From contig NZ_JAUSXM010000001.1 in the NCBI RefSeq assembly GCF_030815985.1, positions 5,270,001-5,334,000 of the forward strand: a DNA stretch of 64,000 bases, in the 5' to 3' direction. The number at the start of each line of letters is the position of its first letter. Within the stretch, counting starts at the first letter, position 1. The notes beneath the pieces were generated by a model, which did not search any database, was not told the DNA's origin, and worked only from the letters and a program-made list of their open reading frames with translations. Both the position numbers and the translations under genes were made by a program. Of this stretch, positions 18,980 through 27,534 are shown piece after piece. The stretch is from Paenibacillus sp. W2I17 (lineage in GTDB: Bacteria; Bacillota; Bacilli; Paenibacillales; Paenibacillaceae).

Positions 18980-20869
18980 ATGAAGGTTGCTTTATATGTG
19001 TGCCGTTTAGGGGAAGGATGGAGCATGATGTTATCACTCGACATTCGAGTGGATGTGGCTTGGTGGCTGGAGGGAGGAAGTGGGCGACATGTGCTGCGCT
19101 GGCTGCTGTTAGACAAAGCGTTACCGTTAAGTCAGGCATCCTGGTTGGTTGAACATTTTGAGATGGAGCGAAGTATGGATCAGTGGGGCCAGCGCGATTG
19201 GCAGAGTTATCTTGCACGGAAGCTGGATGTGTATGAATTGGCCTCGGGGGAAACAGAGGCCAGAAAAGGCATAGCGGGCAAAGCGGGGAGTGTCGCTGCG
19301 CGTGGTGCTTTGGTAGGCGGGATGCCCGAGCCGTATCCCGCCGGGCAGTGGGCTCAGCTCGAGCGGGACGCGGCCCTGCTGGCTGAGCGTATCAGCGGCC
19401 GCCAATTACTGGCGGCCGAGGCGGAGGCGTTGCTGGCGGATACCGCCCAGCCGCCAGAGGAGTCGCACGCGGCTGCGCAGCTCGCGCGCTTGCATGGGCG
19501 GCTGAGCATCACAGCCGCCCTCGAAGCGCCTGCCACGCGCCGTCGGCACGCGTGGCTTGGACGCGCGCGGAGCGCGCCCCGCTGCCACCGTTGTGGCAGC
19601 GAAGCCAGGCAGCGCGTGCCCTGCGCTGCCTGCGGCCTGGCGGCGTGCGCCTACTGCGAGGATTGCCTCGCGCTGGGGCGCAGCCGTGCTTGTGCGCTGC
19701 TGCTACGCAGTGCAGCGCAAGGGGCCGTGCCACGACGCGGCGAAGCACCGCGTGGCACGGCCTTGGCCCCCACCGGCGGCGGGCTCGCCCGGTGGGGGCT
19801 TAGCGCAGCGCAAAGCGCGGCAGCAGCCGCGGCGCTTGCGTTTTTGGCCCGGCCGCCCGCAGGGGATGGGCCGGGGCGGTTCTTGCTGTGGGCCGTGACC
19901 GGGGCCGGTAAGACCGAGATGATTTTTCCATTGCTCCAACATACATTGGATCGTGGTGGAGGAGCTTTGGTCGCTACGCCGCGCAGGGATGTGGTACTGG
20001 AACTGGCCCCGCGCCTGGCGAAAGCTTTTCCGGACACCTCACTCGCTACCCTTTACGGAGGCAGTGACGAACGCTGGAAAGACGCTCAGCTCACGCTTGC
20101 GACCACACATCAACTGATGCGTTTTTATCAGGGATTTGATCTCGTTATCATCGACGAACTTGATGCGTTCCCTTATCACAACGATCCCATGCTCGCTCAC
20201 GCGGCGGCATCCGCCTGTAAACCGGACGGGAATTTCGTCTATCTATCTGCTACACCGCCAGCTCGGCTCCAGAGGGAAGCAGCACAGGGGAAACTAACTC
20301 ATGCTAAAGTTCCAGTACGTTTCCACCGTCATCCTTTGCCCGTGCCAAGCTTGATCAAGATGGTTACCGTTGCTGAATGTATTAAGAAACGAAATCTTCC
20401 TTCTACCTTGAAGACTAACATCCAAATTTCATTGAAGCGCGACGCTCAGGTATTTGTCTTTGTAACACGCATTGCCCAGATTGAGACGTTTGTGAACCTG
20501 ATGCGTCGTACTTTTCCCGGAATCCATATCGAAGGAACCTCATCTCAGGACCCTGATCGCGCTAGCAAAGTTATAGCCTTTCGTGAGTGCACAATTCGTT
20601 TGCTCGTAACGACAACAATTCTGGAGCGTGGCGTTACCATTCCGCGCAGTGATGTTTTTATATTGGATGCAGACAATGGTCTCTTTGATGAAGCGTCGCT
20701 GGTCCAGATGGCAGGTAGAGCAGGGCGTTCGATGGATGACCCGGCGGGTAGAGTGGTTTTTGCATCATCTCGTCGGACACGTTCACAGGTGAAGGCCGTT
20801 GCACAGATTCGGAGAATGAACACCATCGCTCGTCGCAAAGGTTACCTGCATCCGCCATCCCAGACATAA
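18980..20869 (+). CDS. comFA: Competence helicase-like ATPase ComFA
   Basis: 629-residue DEAD/DEAH-type ATPase that helps drive single-stranded DNA through ComEC during transformation. A four-cysteine zinc-binding region is near residue 205-235 (CHRCG, CAACG, CAYCEDC). Walker A is AVTGAGKTEM near 310, Walker B/DEAD-like box is IIDELDAF, motif III is LSATPP, and the C-terminal helicase domain has TTTILERGVTIP and QMAGRAGRS. ATG 18980 has GGGGGAGGAG just upstream. The N-terminal 100 residues are poorly conserved. The segment at roughly 19300-19900 is far richer in G+C than the flanks and rich in Ala, Arg and Gly codons. comFC follows after 110 bases; comFB is missing. Confidence 0.95.
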   Translation: MKVALYVCRLGEGWSMMLSLDIRVDVAWWLEGGSGRHVLRWLLLDKALPLSQASWLVEHFEMERSMDQWGQRDWQSYLARKLDVYELASGETEARKGIAGKAGSVAARGALVGGMPEPYPAGQWAQLERDAALLAERISGRQLLAAEAEALLADTAQPPEESHAAAQLARLHGRLSITAALEAPATRRRHAWLGRARSAPRCHRCGSEARQRVPCAACGLAACAYCEDCLALGRSRACALLLRSAAQGAVPRRGEAPRGTALAPTGGGLARWGLSAAQSAAAAAALAFLARPPAGDGPGRFLLWAVTGAGKTEMIFPLLQHTLDRGGGALVATPRRDVVLELAPRLAKAFPDTSLATLYGGSDERWKDAQLTLATTHQLMRFYQGFDLVIIDELDAFPYHNDPMLAHAAASACKPDGNFVYLSATPPARLQREAAQGKLTHAKVPVRFHRHPLPVPSLIKMVTVAECIKKRNLPSTLKTNIQISLKRDAQVFVFVTRIAQIETFVNLMRRTFPGIHIEGTSSQDPDRASKVIAFRECTIRLLVTTTILERGVTIPRSDVFILDADNGLFDEASLVQMAGRAGRSMDDPAGRVVFASSRRTRSQVKAVAQIRRMNTIARRKGYLHPPSQT

Positions 20870-20979
20870 TTTTCATCTGCCTAAATATATGAATTAGCAT
20901 CCATATTTCAAAGTACACACAGCGTATATTTCCTACATACCATTAGATTCTCCAGACCAGATTGGAGGTTTACACGATT

Positions 20980-21876
20980 ATGTTTAACTGGCTCAGCAAC
21001 ATGACCGATCACGCTCAACACCTTACCCAACGCCTCCACCATCTGCTCGCCCCACCGGGAGCGACTTGTCTGACATGCGGCACTCGGGCGATCCTTTCCT
21101 CGCTCTATCCAGGTATATGCCCACGTTGTGTGAAGCAGATTCCATGGATTCGTTCTATCCGCTGTCTGCGTTGTGGTCGGGGTGTCGGATGCCCGGACTG
21201 TGCTCGTCCACATATGCAAAACCGTTCTTTTATCTCCAACCGCAGTGCCGTACAATACAACCCTCTTATGAAAGAATGGATTGGAATGTACAAATTTCGA
21301 GGCCATGAAAGATACGCGCCGCTCCTAACCGCGCTGTTGATTCAAGCCTTTCAAGCGATGAGTGATGAACAGAATTCTGCTTTGGCAAAAGAACCCCCAG
21401 CCCTCGTGGCTCATTCCGCCACACATGCTCAACAAACGAAGCCGCAATGGCGGCCTGACGCGGTTACCTATGTCCCGGTGAGCAGCGAGCGTCTGACCGA
21501 GCGCGGCTTCAATCAGGCGGAGCGGCTGGCTGCTGGGCTCGCCACCGCCTGCAGCCTACCCATCGTTGATCTGTTGCAGCGCCAGATCAACACCACCAAA
21601 CAAAGCTTCAAATCACGCGGTGAGCGTATTGAAACGATGAAGAACGCTTTTTCCATCAACCCGGATGGTATGCATCTAATTGAAGAGCTATACAGGGGAT
21701 CTCATCTGCCAACACAAAAGGGCATGTCACATGCCAAACCCATACAGATACTGCTGATTGATGATATATACACAACAGGGAGCACGTTGGACGCTTGTGG
21801 GCGGGGTATTCTAAATGCTGGCTTCTACATGGAGATTCCGGTCGAGATTTACACACTGACACTGGCAAGATCCTAA
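20980..21876 (+). CDS. comFC: Competence protein ComFC, phosphoribosyltransferase-like
   Basis: 298 residues. ATG 20980 has TTGGAGG (20962-20968) upstream. The N-terminus carries a double zinc-ribbon-like Cys set (CLTCG, CPRC, CLRCG, CPDC, residues about 31-75). The core is a type I phosphoribosyltransferase fold with PVSSERLTERGFNQAE and the PRPP loop ILLIDDIYTTGSTLDACG. ComFC/GntX proteins act in DNA uptake with ComFA, where the catalytic activity is not established. A poorly conserved insert (AMSDEQNSALAKEPPALVAHSATHAQQ) lies in the middle. It ends the competence pair and is followed by 243 bases with no supported gene before yvyF. Confidence 0.93.
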   Translation: MFNWLSNMTDHAQHLTQRLHHLLAPPGATCLTCGTRAILSSLYPGICPRCVKQIPWIRSIRCLRCGRGVGCPDCARPHMQNRSFISNRSAVQYNPLMKEWIGMYKFRGHERYAPLLTALLIQAFQAMSDEQNSALAKEPPALVAHSATHAQQTKPQWRPDAVTYVPVSSERLTERGFNQAERLAAGLATACSLPIVDLLQRQINTTKQSFKSRGERIETMKNAFSINPDGMHLIEELYRGSHLPTQKGMSHAKPIQILLIDDIYTTGSTLDACGRGILNAGFYMEIPVEIYTLTLARS

Positions 21877-22119
21877 TTAATAAATGGGACTTTTAATATA
21901 TTTATGGAATAATTTTATTTTTAATGTACGAGTAGCATGCTCCACGGGAGGAGAATGGAGCGATATTTTAAGCAAAATGGCCATGAGAGGGATTTCGTAT
22001 ATGTGCATCATGTGCCCCTCTTTTGTTCTGTAAATAGACTATGGCTTCATCAGAGAAAATAAGGTAATGTATAGTTATTATCTATTCGGAAATGGAAGTT
22101 TGAGAGGGGCGTTTTAGCG

Positions 22120-22527
22120 ATGAATCTAGGTAATTGTCCTCGCTGTGGTAAATTATATGCGTTGAATTTTCGAGATGTATGTTCAAACTGTATTAAGGAA
22201 ATAGAGAAGGAATATCAGATTTGTGTAGATTATTTGCGCGAGAACAAAGGTACCAACATACAGGAACTATCTGATGCAACAGAAGTTTCAATTAAAAACA
22301 TTACCAAGTTCATTCGTGAGGGACGAATTTCCATCGAGAATGCCCCGAATATGATGTATCCTTGTGAAGTATGCGGTACATTGATTCGTGAAGGTCATAT
22401 GTGTGATTCTTGCCGCAATCGTTTAACGAAAGACTTGGCAGGAGCAGCTCGTGAAGTAGGTCAGAAGGATAACAACAATGTAGGCGGACGAACCTACAAT
22501 GCTGTCGACAAACTACGCGATTCATAG
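22120..22527 (+). CDS. yvyF: Flagellar operon protein YvyF (TIGR03826 family)
   Basis: 135-residue zinc-ribbon protein placed immediately before flgM, exactly as in B. subtilis. Two Cys clusters are visible: CPRCGKLY...CSNC (residues about 6-27) and CEVCGTLI...CDSC (about 86-106). A helical middle with a winged-helix-like stretch (NIQELSDATEVSIKNITKFIREGRI) lies between them. The function is not established; it is assumed to be regulatory for flagellar genes. The start is ATG 22120, with GAGAGGGG upstream. A terminator follows, so flgM downstream must have its own promoter or depend on read-through. Confidence 0.9.
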   Translation: MNLGNCPRCGKLYALNFRDVCSNCIKEIEKEYQICVDYLRENKGTNIQELSDATEVSIKNITKFIREGRISIENAPNMMYPCEVCGTLIREGHMCDSCRNRLTKDLAGAAREVGQKDNNNVGGRTYNAVDKLRDS

Positions 22528-22576
22528 GAGCGAGGGCTCAAATACATGTTTTGCTATAACAAATGTTTTGAAACGT

Positions 22577-22610
22577 ACCGATAAACTTATTAAAGATTAT
22601 CGGTTTTTTT
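22577..22610 (+). terminator. Rho-independent terminator after yvyF
   Basis: ACCGATAA (22577-22584) pairs with TTATCGGT (22597-22604), followed by a T-run. Confidence 0.8.
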
Positions 22611-22701
22611 TATTATCCTAATCATTTTGACAACATAAAGATTAAAGTAAGAAAAACGTATATCGTCGTAAAAACCTAATGTGGAAGGAAGTGCAAGTTA
22701 A

Positions 22702-22986
22702 ATGAAAATCAATGAACCGAGTAGAATTGGCGCCATCAATTCATATCAAAGGAACGTTGAATCCAATCAGCAGGCTGATGCCAAGAAGAGCCGCCGTAAG
22801 GACGAGGTATCCATTTCTCCGGAGGCGATGAAGATGCTTGAGGAACAAAGTCGTACACAGGATGCAGGACGCATACAACGGATACAGGAACTCAAAGAAC
22901 AGGTGAGTTCGGGAACGTATCAGGTAGATAGCAGCAAGCTTGCTGACAAGCTGCTGCCGTATTTTAAGTCTTTTGATAAGGAATAG
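22702..22986 (+). CDS. flgM: Anti-sigma factor FlgM
   Basis: 94 residues. Binds and inhibits the flagellar sigma factor (sigma-D/FliA) until the hook-basal body is finished, when FlgM is neutralised or exported. The family signature is clear: MKIN near the start, DEVSISPEAMKML in the middle, and the C-terminal sigma-binding helices (RIQRIQELKEQVSSGTYQVDSSKLADKLL). GGAAGGAAG lies upstream of ATG 22702. It is followed 11 bases later by flgN, the order seen in Firmicutes. Its target promoters are visible in this window (hag and flaG). Confidence 0.96.
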   Translation: MKINEPSRIGAINSYQRNVESNQQADAKKSRRKDEVSISPEAMKMLEEQSRTQDAGRIQRIQELKEQVSSGTYQVDSSKLADKLLPYFKSFDKE

Positions 22987-22997
22987 GTGATCACGTA

Positions 22998-23501
22998 ATG
23001 GCAGCACTGGACAGATTGATTGCAGTTTTGCAGCAAATGGAACAAAGTCACCGCGATATGCTGGCACTTAGCGAGGTCAAGAGACAGGTTATTGTCAAAA
23101 ATGATGTAGATGAACTCATTGCCCTCCTCAACAAAGAATCTCGTTTCATGAAACAACAGGAGCCATTGGAGATCGAACGGCAGAGTGCAGTACACGAACT
23201 GCTACAGGAGCGTGGAATCAAATCTATGCTGAACCTGAATATTACTGAGATCTCGAAGCTGATTTTTGATCCGGCTGATAAACTGCGATTGCTTGAAGTC
23301 CAGAAGAAGCTGGCGGGAACACTGCAGGAGTTAAAAGAAATTAATCAATTGAACCAAATGCTGATCGAGCAATCCTTGATGTTTATTGATCTCTCAATGG
23401 ATATCTTCGCTTCTCGACCAGAACAGGATGCCACATATCAGCATCCTGCTGATAAGAACGGTAATCCAGGGCGAATCGGTCTGTTTGACACGCGTGCCTG
23501 A
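22998..23501 (+). CDS. flgN: Flagellar export chaperone FlgN
   Basis: 167-residue, mostly helical protein that escorts the hook-filament junction proteins FlgK and FlgL, both encoded next, to the type III export gate. The helical hairpin of the family is evident (LDRLIAVLQQMEQSHRDMLALSEVKRQ...VDELIALLNKES; RLLEVQKKLAGTLQELKEINQLNQMLIEQSL). AGGTGATC (22985-22992) overlaps the end of flgM, pointing to coupled translation. The length is in the normal range. The last 30 residues are low-complexity. Confidence 0.92.
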   Translation: MAALDRLIAVLQQMEQSHRDMLALSEVKRQVIVKNDVDELIALLNKESRFMKQQEPLEIERQSAVHELLQERGIKSMLNLNITEISKLIFDPADKLRLLEVQKKLAGTLQELKEINQLNQMLIEQSLMFIDLSMDIFASRPEQDATYQHPADKNGNPGRIGLFDTRA

Positions 23502-23520
23502 TTAATTAGGGGGAAACCAG

Positions 23521-25077
23521 GTGACATCTACATTTCATTCAATCGAAACGGCTAAACGCAGTTTGTTCACACAGACGACAGCTCTTAGCACAACAGGTCA
23601 TAACATTTCCAATGCCAACACGGAAGGTTACTCACGCCAAAAGGTAAACATGCAGGCATCTATTCCAATGGAGCCATTTGCATTTCTGCATAGCACAACA
23701 CCAGGGCAGCTCGGTACAGGGGTAGAGTTCGACTCCATTACACGTGTGCGTGAGAAATTCCTGGATGACCAGTATCGTAATGAAAATACCAACTTCGGGA
23801 GTTGGTCCATTCAACGAGATACTCTTGAGAAACTTGAAGCTATTGTAAACGAACCATCAAACACTGGTTTTCGAACCGTTATGGATAATTTCTACAAATC
23901 ATGGTCAGATCTGAGTAAAAATCCTGAGGATGTCACAGCACGGCGGATCGTAAAAGAAACGACGTTGGCTCTGACCGATGCGATGAATCAGATTAGCCGT
24001 CAACTGGATGCACTTAGCGAGGATCTTGATAGTAACATTGCTGTGAAAGGCAATGAAATTCAGGGCTACCTGGGTAATATAGCGAACCTTAATAGTGCCA
24101 TTGTAAAAGTCGAGTCTCTTGGCGACAATGCCAACGATTTACGTGACCAACGTGATCTGATGACAGACAAGCTTTCCAAAATCATGAATGTTACCGTTAC
24201 GGATTCTCCGCAAGGATACCAGATTCAGATGAATGGACAGGCACTAGTCACTGGCGGGGCGGTACAAGTAGCGGTTGATCCTGCTTTTCTGAATGCTGCG
24301 TATACAGCAGGCACGCTCACCAACGGTGAGGTCCATGGCATGATCAAGTCCAGAGACACGTTGGTGACGGATTATCAGAAACAAATGGATGACTTAGCTA
24401 ATACGCTTGCCAACGGAGATATGCAGATTACGCTGCCAGCAGGCTCCGTCCTGCCAGATAATACTGTTCTGGATGGAGTGACATATACTGGAGCTGCACG
24501 TACACTGACCGCTGATTTGACTGTTACGGTTAAAGGCTTAAACGGTTTGCATCAATTGGGATACAGCATGGATGGAACGACTTCTCCTGGATTGCCATTT
24601 TTCACATCATCTGATGGTGGAACCGCGATCACTGCTGGCAATATTTCTTTGAATGCAGCGATTCTGGCTGATCCGAATAAGATTGCGACATCTTTAAGAA
24701 CAACTACTGATGCCTCAGGCACAGAGACTGTAATCAAGGGGAATAATACACTGGCGAATCTACTTGCCAATCTGAAAGATACGCCCATGAAGTCTGCTGA
24801 TGGTTTACGTAATGCAACGGTTGGTGCTCAGTTCAGTGCCATTGTGGGACAACTCGGGGTCCAATCTCAGGAAGCGGCACGTCAGACATCAAATTCGGAG
24901 TTTCTTGTAGAACAAGTAGATACTCGCCGTCAATCGGTTAGTGGTGTTTCTCTGGATGAAGAGATGGCTAACATGATCAAATTCCAGCATGCATACAGTG
25001 CATCAGCACGTTTTATGACCACATATGACCAATTGCTTGATAAATTGATTAACTCTACCGGTACGGTAGGCAGATAA
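23521..25077 (+). CDS. flgK: Flagellar hook-associated protein FlgK (HAP1)
   Basis: 518 residues. Forms the first hook-filament junction ring. Typical FlgK N-terminus: SIETAKRSLFTQTTALSTTGHNISNANTEGYSRQ. Typical C-terminus: VSLDEEMANMIKFQHAYSASARFMTTYDQLLDKLI. The first and last parts form the coiled-coil D0/D1 domains; the centre is variable. The start is GTG 23521, with AGGGGG about seven bases upstream. It sits 19 bases after flgN and 23 bases before flgL, so all belong to one operon. Confidence 0.97.
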   Translation: MTSTFHSIETAKRSLFTQTTALSTTGHNISNANTEGYSRQKVNMQASIPMEPFAFLHSTTPGQLGTGVEFDSITRVREKFLDDQYRNENTNFGSWSIQRDTLEKLEAIVNEPSNTGFRTVMDNFYKSWSDLSKNPEDVTARRIVKETTLALTDAMNQISRQLDALSEDLDSNIAVKGNEIQGYLGNIANLNSAIVKVESLGDNANDLRDQRDLMTDKLSKIMNVTVTDSPQGYQIQMNGQALVTGGAVQVAVDPAFLNAAYTAGTLTNGEVHGMIKSRDTLVTDYQKQMDDLANTLANGDMQITLPAGSVLPDNTVLDGVTYTGAARTLTADLTVTVKGLNGLHQLGYSMDGTTSPGLPFFTSSDGGTAITAGNISLNAAILADPNKIATSLRTTTDASGTETVIKGNNTLANLLANLKDTPMKSADGLRNATVGAQFSAIVGQLGVQSQEAARQTSNSEFLVEQVDTRRQSVSGVSLDEEMANMIKFQHAYSASARFMTTYDQLLDKLINSTGTVGR

Positions 25078-25100
25078 TAGAAGGGAGTGACTAGAAGACA

Positions 25101-26021
25101 ATGAGAATAACAAATAATATGCTTAGCTCACAGTTGATTCTTAACCTGAACCGGAATGCGCAGCAGATGAACAATACGCAAACTCAATTGGCCACAGGCC
25201 GTAAAATCAATAAACCGTCTGACGACCCTGTAGGGATTACATACTCCCTTCGTTATCGTGCCGAGCTGTCTTCCAACGAACAGTATCAAAAAAATGTGGA
25301 TAGCACGATTTCATGGTTAGATTTTAATGATACAGTAATGGATCAGGCGGGCAGTGTAGTTGAACGTTTAAGGGAACTAACGGTGCAGGCAGGGACTGGA
25401 ACCAACCCACAAGCTGCACTGGATAGTATTAATGAAGAGGTAATGCAACTTAAGGCACAACTCGTTGATATTGCAAACAGCACGTTGAATGGAAAGTATG
25501 TATTCAATGGTGAAACCTACGATGTGAAACCGTATGATTTCCCTGTCAGTGCTGACGGTTCGTTCGATACAACCAATGCTGCTTCCGTCGTTACTGATTC
25601 AGGTAAAATTAATTTTATCGTGGGAGAGAGTATCCAACTTCCAATTAACGTAACCGGTAATGAAGTATTTGGTGACTCTACAGAAGCTGATAATCTATTT
25701 GTAATCTTTAATACGATTAGTCAGGCTCTCGCCAGTGGGGATCAGAAGGAAGTGTCGAATCAGCTTGCAAACATTGATACTCGAACAAACAAGATGCTTG
25801 CGATCCGTGCAGAGATTGGGGCGAAAACCAATCGCGTCGAACTCATGCAAGGTCGATTAAGTGATCTTGAAGTGAACTTAACGGATTTGCAAGCCAAGGT
25901 TGAGGATGCAGATTACGCTGAACTATCAATTAAGTCTAAAATTCAAGAAAATATATATAATGCTTCACTTTCCGCTGGTGCTAAAATTATATCCCAGTCA
26001 TTAGTTGATTTTCTTAGATAA
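25101..26021 (+). CDS. flgL: Flagellar hook-associated protein FlgL (HAP3)
   Basis: 306 residues, the second junction protein between hook and filament and a flagellin homologue. The N-terminus (MRITNNMLSSQLILNLNRNAQQMNNTQTQLATGRKINKPSDDPVG) and the C-terminal helix (YAELSIKSKIQENIYNASLSAGAKIISQSLVDFL) are diagnostic. The ribosome binding site AAGGGAGTGA is about 10 bases upstream of ATG. It is followed 18 bases later by the yviE homologue. Confidence 0.97.
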   Translation: MRITNNMLSSQLILNLNRNAQQMNNTQTQLATGRKINKPSDDPVGITYSLRYRAELSSNEQYQKNVDSTISWLDFNDTVMDQAGSVVERLRELTVQAGTGTNPQAALDSINEEVMQLKAQLVDIANSTLNGKYVFNGETYDVKPYDFPVSADGSFDTTNAASVVTDSGKINFIVGESIQLPINVTGNEVFGDSTEADNLFVIFNTISQALASGDQKEVSNQLANIDTRTNKMLAIRAEIGAKTNRVELMQGRLSDLEVNLTDLQAKVEDADYAELSIKSKIQENIYNASLSAGAKIISQSLVDFLR

Positions 26022-26039
26022 CAAAGGAGAGATCATCTA

Positions 26040-26609
26040 ATGAGTACTCTTCCAGTGGTACAAATTCACACAACGCCCACGCTATTGCATATCGATGCGG
26101 ACATTGGGCAGTATTCAATTCGCCAGCCGAAGGCAGAGGTCCAGCTCCATACCAAGCCTAGTAAATTAACGGTGCAAAGCCATGCAATAGAGCTGAATGT
26201 GGACCAATCCAAGGCTTTTTCTGCCTATCATGGTGGGAATATGATCGATATGAATGCCCGAATATATTCGGGTATTCAGCAATTATTCATGCAGAATATG
26301 GCTGAGCGTGTTCAGCAAGGGAATGAGCTGGCGGCTATACACAAGCCAGGCAATACGATTGCGAATATTATAGGGACCAATTGGAAGTCCAAGCCCTTCC
26401 CCGAAACAAGAACGCCCGCCTCTATGGATAACGTGGATATACGCATTGAGACGCGTGCACCAAGTGTTCGTTTCGAAGCGGCTGTCTCTGAGATGAACGT
26501 CATCGTAAATAAACCTGAGATTGAGTATCAGCGTGGCAAGTTAGACATTTATGTTAAGCAGTATGCTTCTATACAATTCACTCCAACTGCTATAGATCTG
26601 GAGTTATAA
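26040..26609 (+). CDS. yviE: YviE-like flagellar cluster protein (DUF6470)
   Basis: 189 residues. Matches the uncharacterised YviE/DUF6470 proteins found between flgL and fliW in Bacillales. It is rich in short beta-like repeats with alternating hydrophobics (VQIHTTPTLLHIDADIGQYSIRQPKAEVQLHTKPSKLTVQS), then a helical part (IYSGIQQLFMQNMAERVQQGNELAAI) and a second beta-rich half. AAAGGAGA is nine bases upstream of ATG. The role is unknown; the position suggests filament assembly or regulation. A terminator-like hairpin follows immediately. Confidence 0.85.
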   Translation: MSTLPVVQIHTTPTLLHIDADIGQYSIRQPKAEVQLHTKPSKLTVQSHAIELNVDQSKAFSAYHGGNMIDMNARIYSGIQQLFMQNMAERVQQGNELAAIHKPGNTIANIIGTNWKSKPFPETRTPASMDNVDIRIETRAPSVRFEAAVSEMNVIVNKPEIEYQRGKLDIYVKQYASIQFTPTAIDLEL

Positions 26610-26618
26610 GCTATAATG

Positions 26619-26661
26619 AAAGCTATAGACGGTCATTCGTATGCCTGCTATAGCTTTTTTT
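26619..26661 (+). terminator. Rho-independent terminator between yviE and fliW
   Basis: AAAGCTATAG (26619-26628) pairs perfectly with CTATAGCTTT (26648-26657), followed by a T-run. It lies 10 bases after yviE and about 35 bases before fliW, inside what is otherwise a continuous operon. Confidence 0.75.
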
Positions 26662-26693
26662 GCATCAAAAAAACTATCGCCAAGGAGGCGTTT

Positions 26694-27143
26694 ATGATTA
26701 AGATTCAGACAAGCATGTGGGGAGAAGTAGAGGTTCAGGACGAAGATGTATATCAATTCCCGAAAGGTTTACCTGGGTTCGATGAAGAGACTGAATTTGC
26801 ATTGGTTCCTTGGGAGGAGACGCCTTTCAGTTATTTACAATCCACAAGGGAGCCGGGACTGGCATTCCTTTTGGTAAATCCATTTACTTTCGTACCAGAT
26901 TACTGCTTTGAATTGGGAGAGGTAGATAAGGAAGAACTGGAGATTATAGAGCAAGTATCCGTGTATTCTATGGTGACCATCCATTCGCAGGCGAACAAAT
27001 CAACAATGAACCTGCTTGCACCCGTAGTTCTTAACCCCGAGCAGCATGTAGGGAAACAAGTCGTGCTCCATCAGTCTTCTTACGATACACGCCATCTGAT
27101 CTGGGCAGAAGACGATGCCAAGTCAGTGAAGGGTGGAGTGTAA
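26694..27143 (+). CDS. fliW: Flagellar assembly factor FliW
   Basis: 149 residues. Binds free flagellin and, alternatively, CsrA; released FliW sequesters CsrA and so derepresses hag translation. The family pattern is clear: FPKGLPGFDEETEFALVPWE, then FLLVNPFTFVPDYCFELG and MNLLAPVVLNPEQHVGKQVVLHQSSYDTRHLI. The start at ATG 26694 was chosen because AAGGAGG (26682-26688) precedes it and the N-terminus then begins MIKIQTSMWG. The frame is open back to 26616, but that region contains a terminator hairpin. The stop codon abuts the csrA start. Confidence 0.96.
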   Translation: MIKIQTSMWGEVEVQDEDVYQFPKGLPGFDEETEFALVPWEETPFSYLQSTREPGLAFLLVNPFTFVPDYCFELGEVDKEELEIIEQVSVYSMVTIHSQANKSTMNLLAPVVLNPEQHVGKQVVLHQSSYDTRHLIWAEDDAKSVKGGV

Positions 27144-27389
27144 ATGCTGGTATTATCACGTAAAAAAGGCGAGTCTATTATCATTCAGGATCAGATTGAA
27201 GTGACTGTGCTCGCTGTAGAGGGAGATACAGTGCGAATTGGAATCTCCGCTCCCAAGCATATTGATATATTCAGGCAGGAAATATATGCATCCATTCAAG
27301 AGACGAATCGGGAGTCTGCAACCCCGCTTGCAGCCAATATTGAAGCCTTTATGGAACGTCTACGAAATACAGAACTCAAAAAAGATTAA
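27144..27389 (+). CDS. csrA: Carbon storage regulator CsrA
   Basis: 81-residue dimeric RNA-binding protein ([25 protein letters not shown]...[22 protein letters not shown]). In Bacillales it binds the hag leader and blocks ribosome access; FliW antagonises it. The gene begins at the base right after the fliW stop, so the two are translationally coupled. The C-terminal tail (about 20 residues after the core) matches the extended form that FliW binds in B. subtilis. Its target hairpin is visible in the hag leader 100 bases downstream. Confidence 0.97.
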   Translation: MLVLSRKKGESIIIQDQIEVTVLAVEGDTVRIGISAPKHIDIFRQEIYASIQETNRESATPLAANIEAFMERLRNTELKKD

Positions 27390-27407
27390 AAATATTCCAA
27401 TTAGCTA

Positions 27408-27435
27408 TAAACAGTTGCTCACCTTCCGCCGATAT
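27408..27435 (+). promoter_or_regulatory. Sigma-D promoter of hag
   Basis: TAAA (27408-27411), a 16-base spacer, and a perfect GCCGATAT (27428-27435) match the sigma-D/FliA consensus. The transcript would start near 27443 and have a leader of about 90 nt. This promoter would be shut off by FlgM until the hook is complete. Confidence 0.9.
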
Positions 27436-27488
27436 ATTATATAGACGCTGCTTCGGCAGGGCGGCCGACCTTAATGTCGCGGCGTTTA

Positions 27489-27528
27489 CCACAAGGATGT
27501 GGAACTAACTTAATTTCAGGGAGGAAAT
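27489..27528 (+). promoter_or_regulatory. CsrA binding sites in the hag leader
   Basis: CCACAAGGATGTGG (27489-27502) is a perfect 5-bp hairpin presenting AGGA in its loop and matches the CsrA consensus (ACARGGAUGU). A second GGA lies in the ribosome binding site CAGGGAGGAAAT (27518-27528). This is the two-site arrangement known from B. subtilis hag, in which one CsrA dimer bridges both and occludes ribosomes. Confidence 0.85.
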
Positions 27529-27534
27529 ACTCTA

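Noticed and set aside
19354..20037. Several open frames in other frames and on the minus strand within the GC-rich part of comFA
   Set aside because: High GC removes stop codons by chance. The products are Ala/Arg/Pro-rich with no motifs, while the comFA frame keeps its Cys clusters and helicase motifs.
21955..22062. 35-codon open frame with GGGAGG upstream, between comFC and yvyF
   Set aside because: Spacing of only three bases to the ATG, low-complexity product, no recognisable homology. Could be a real small gene, but nothing in the sequence supports it beyond the AGG-rich stretch.
26616..26693. N-terminal extension of FliW from an upstream ATG
   Set aside because: It would translate the terminator hairpin, has no ribosome binding site, and homologues start at the MIKIQT position, which has AAGGAGG.
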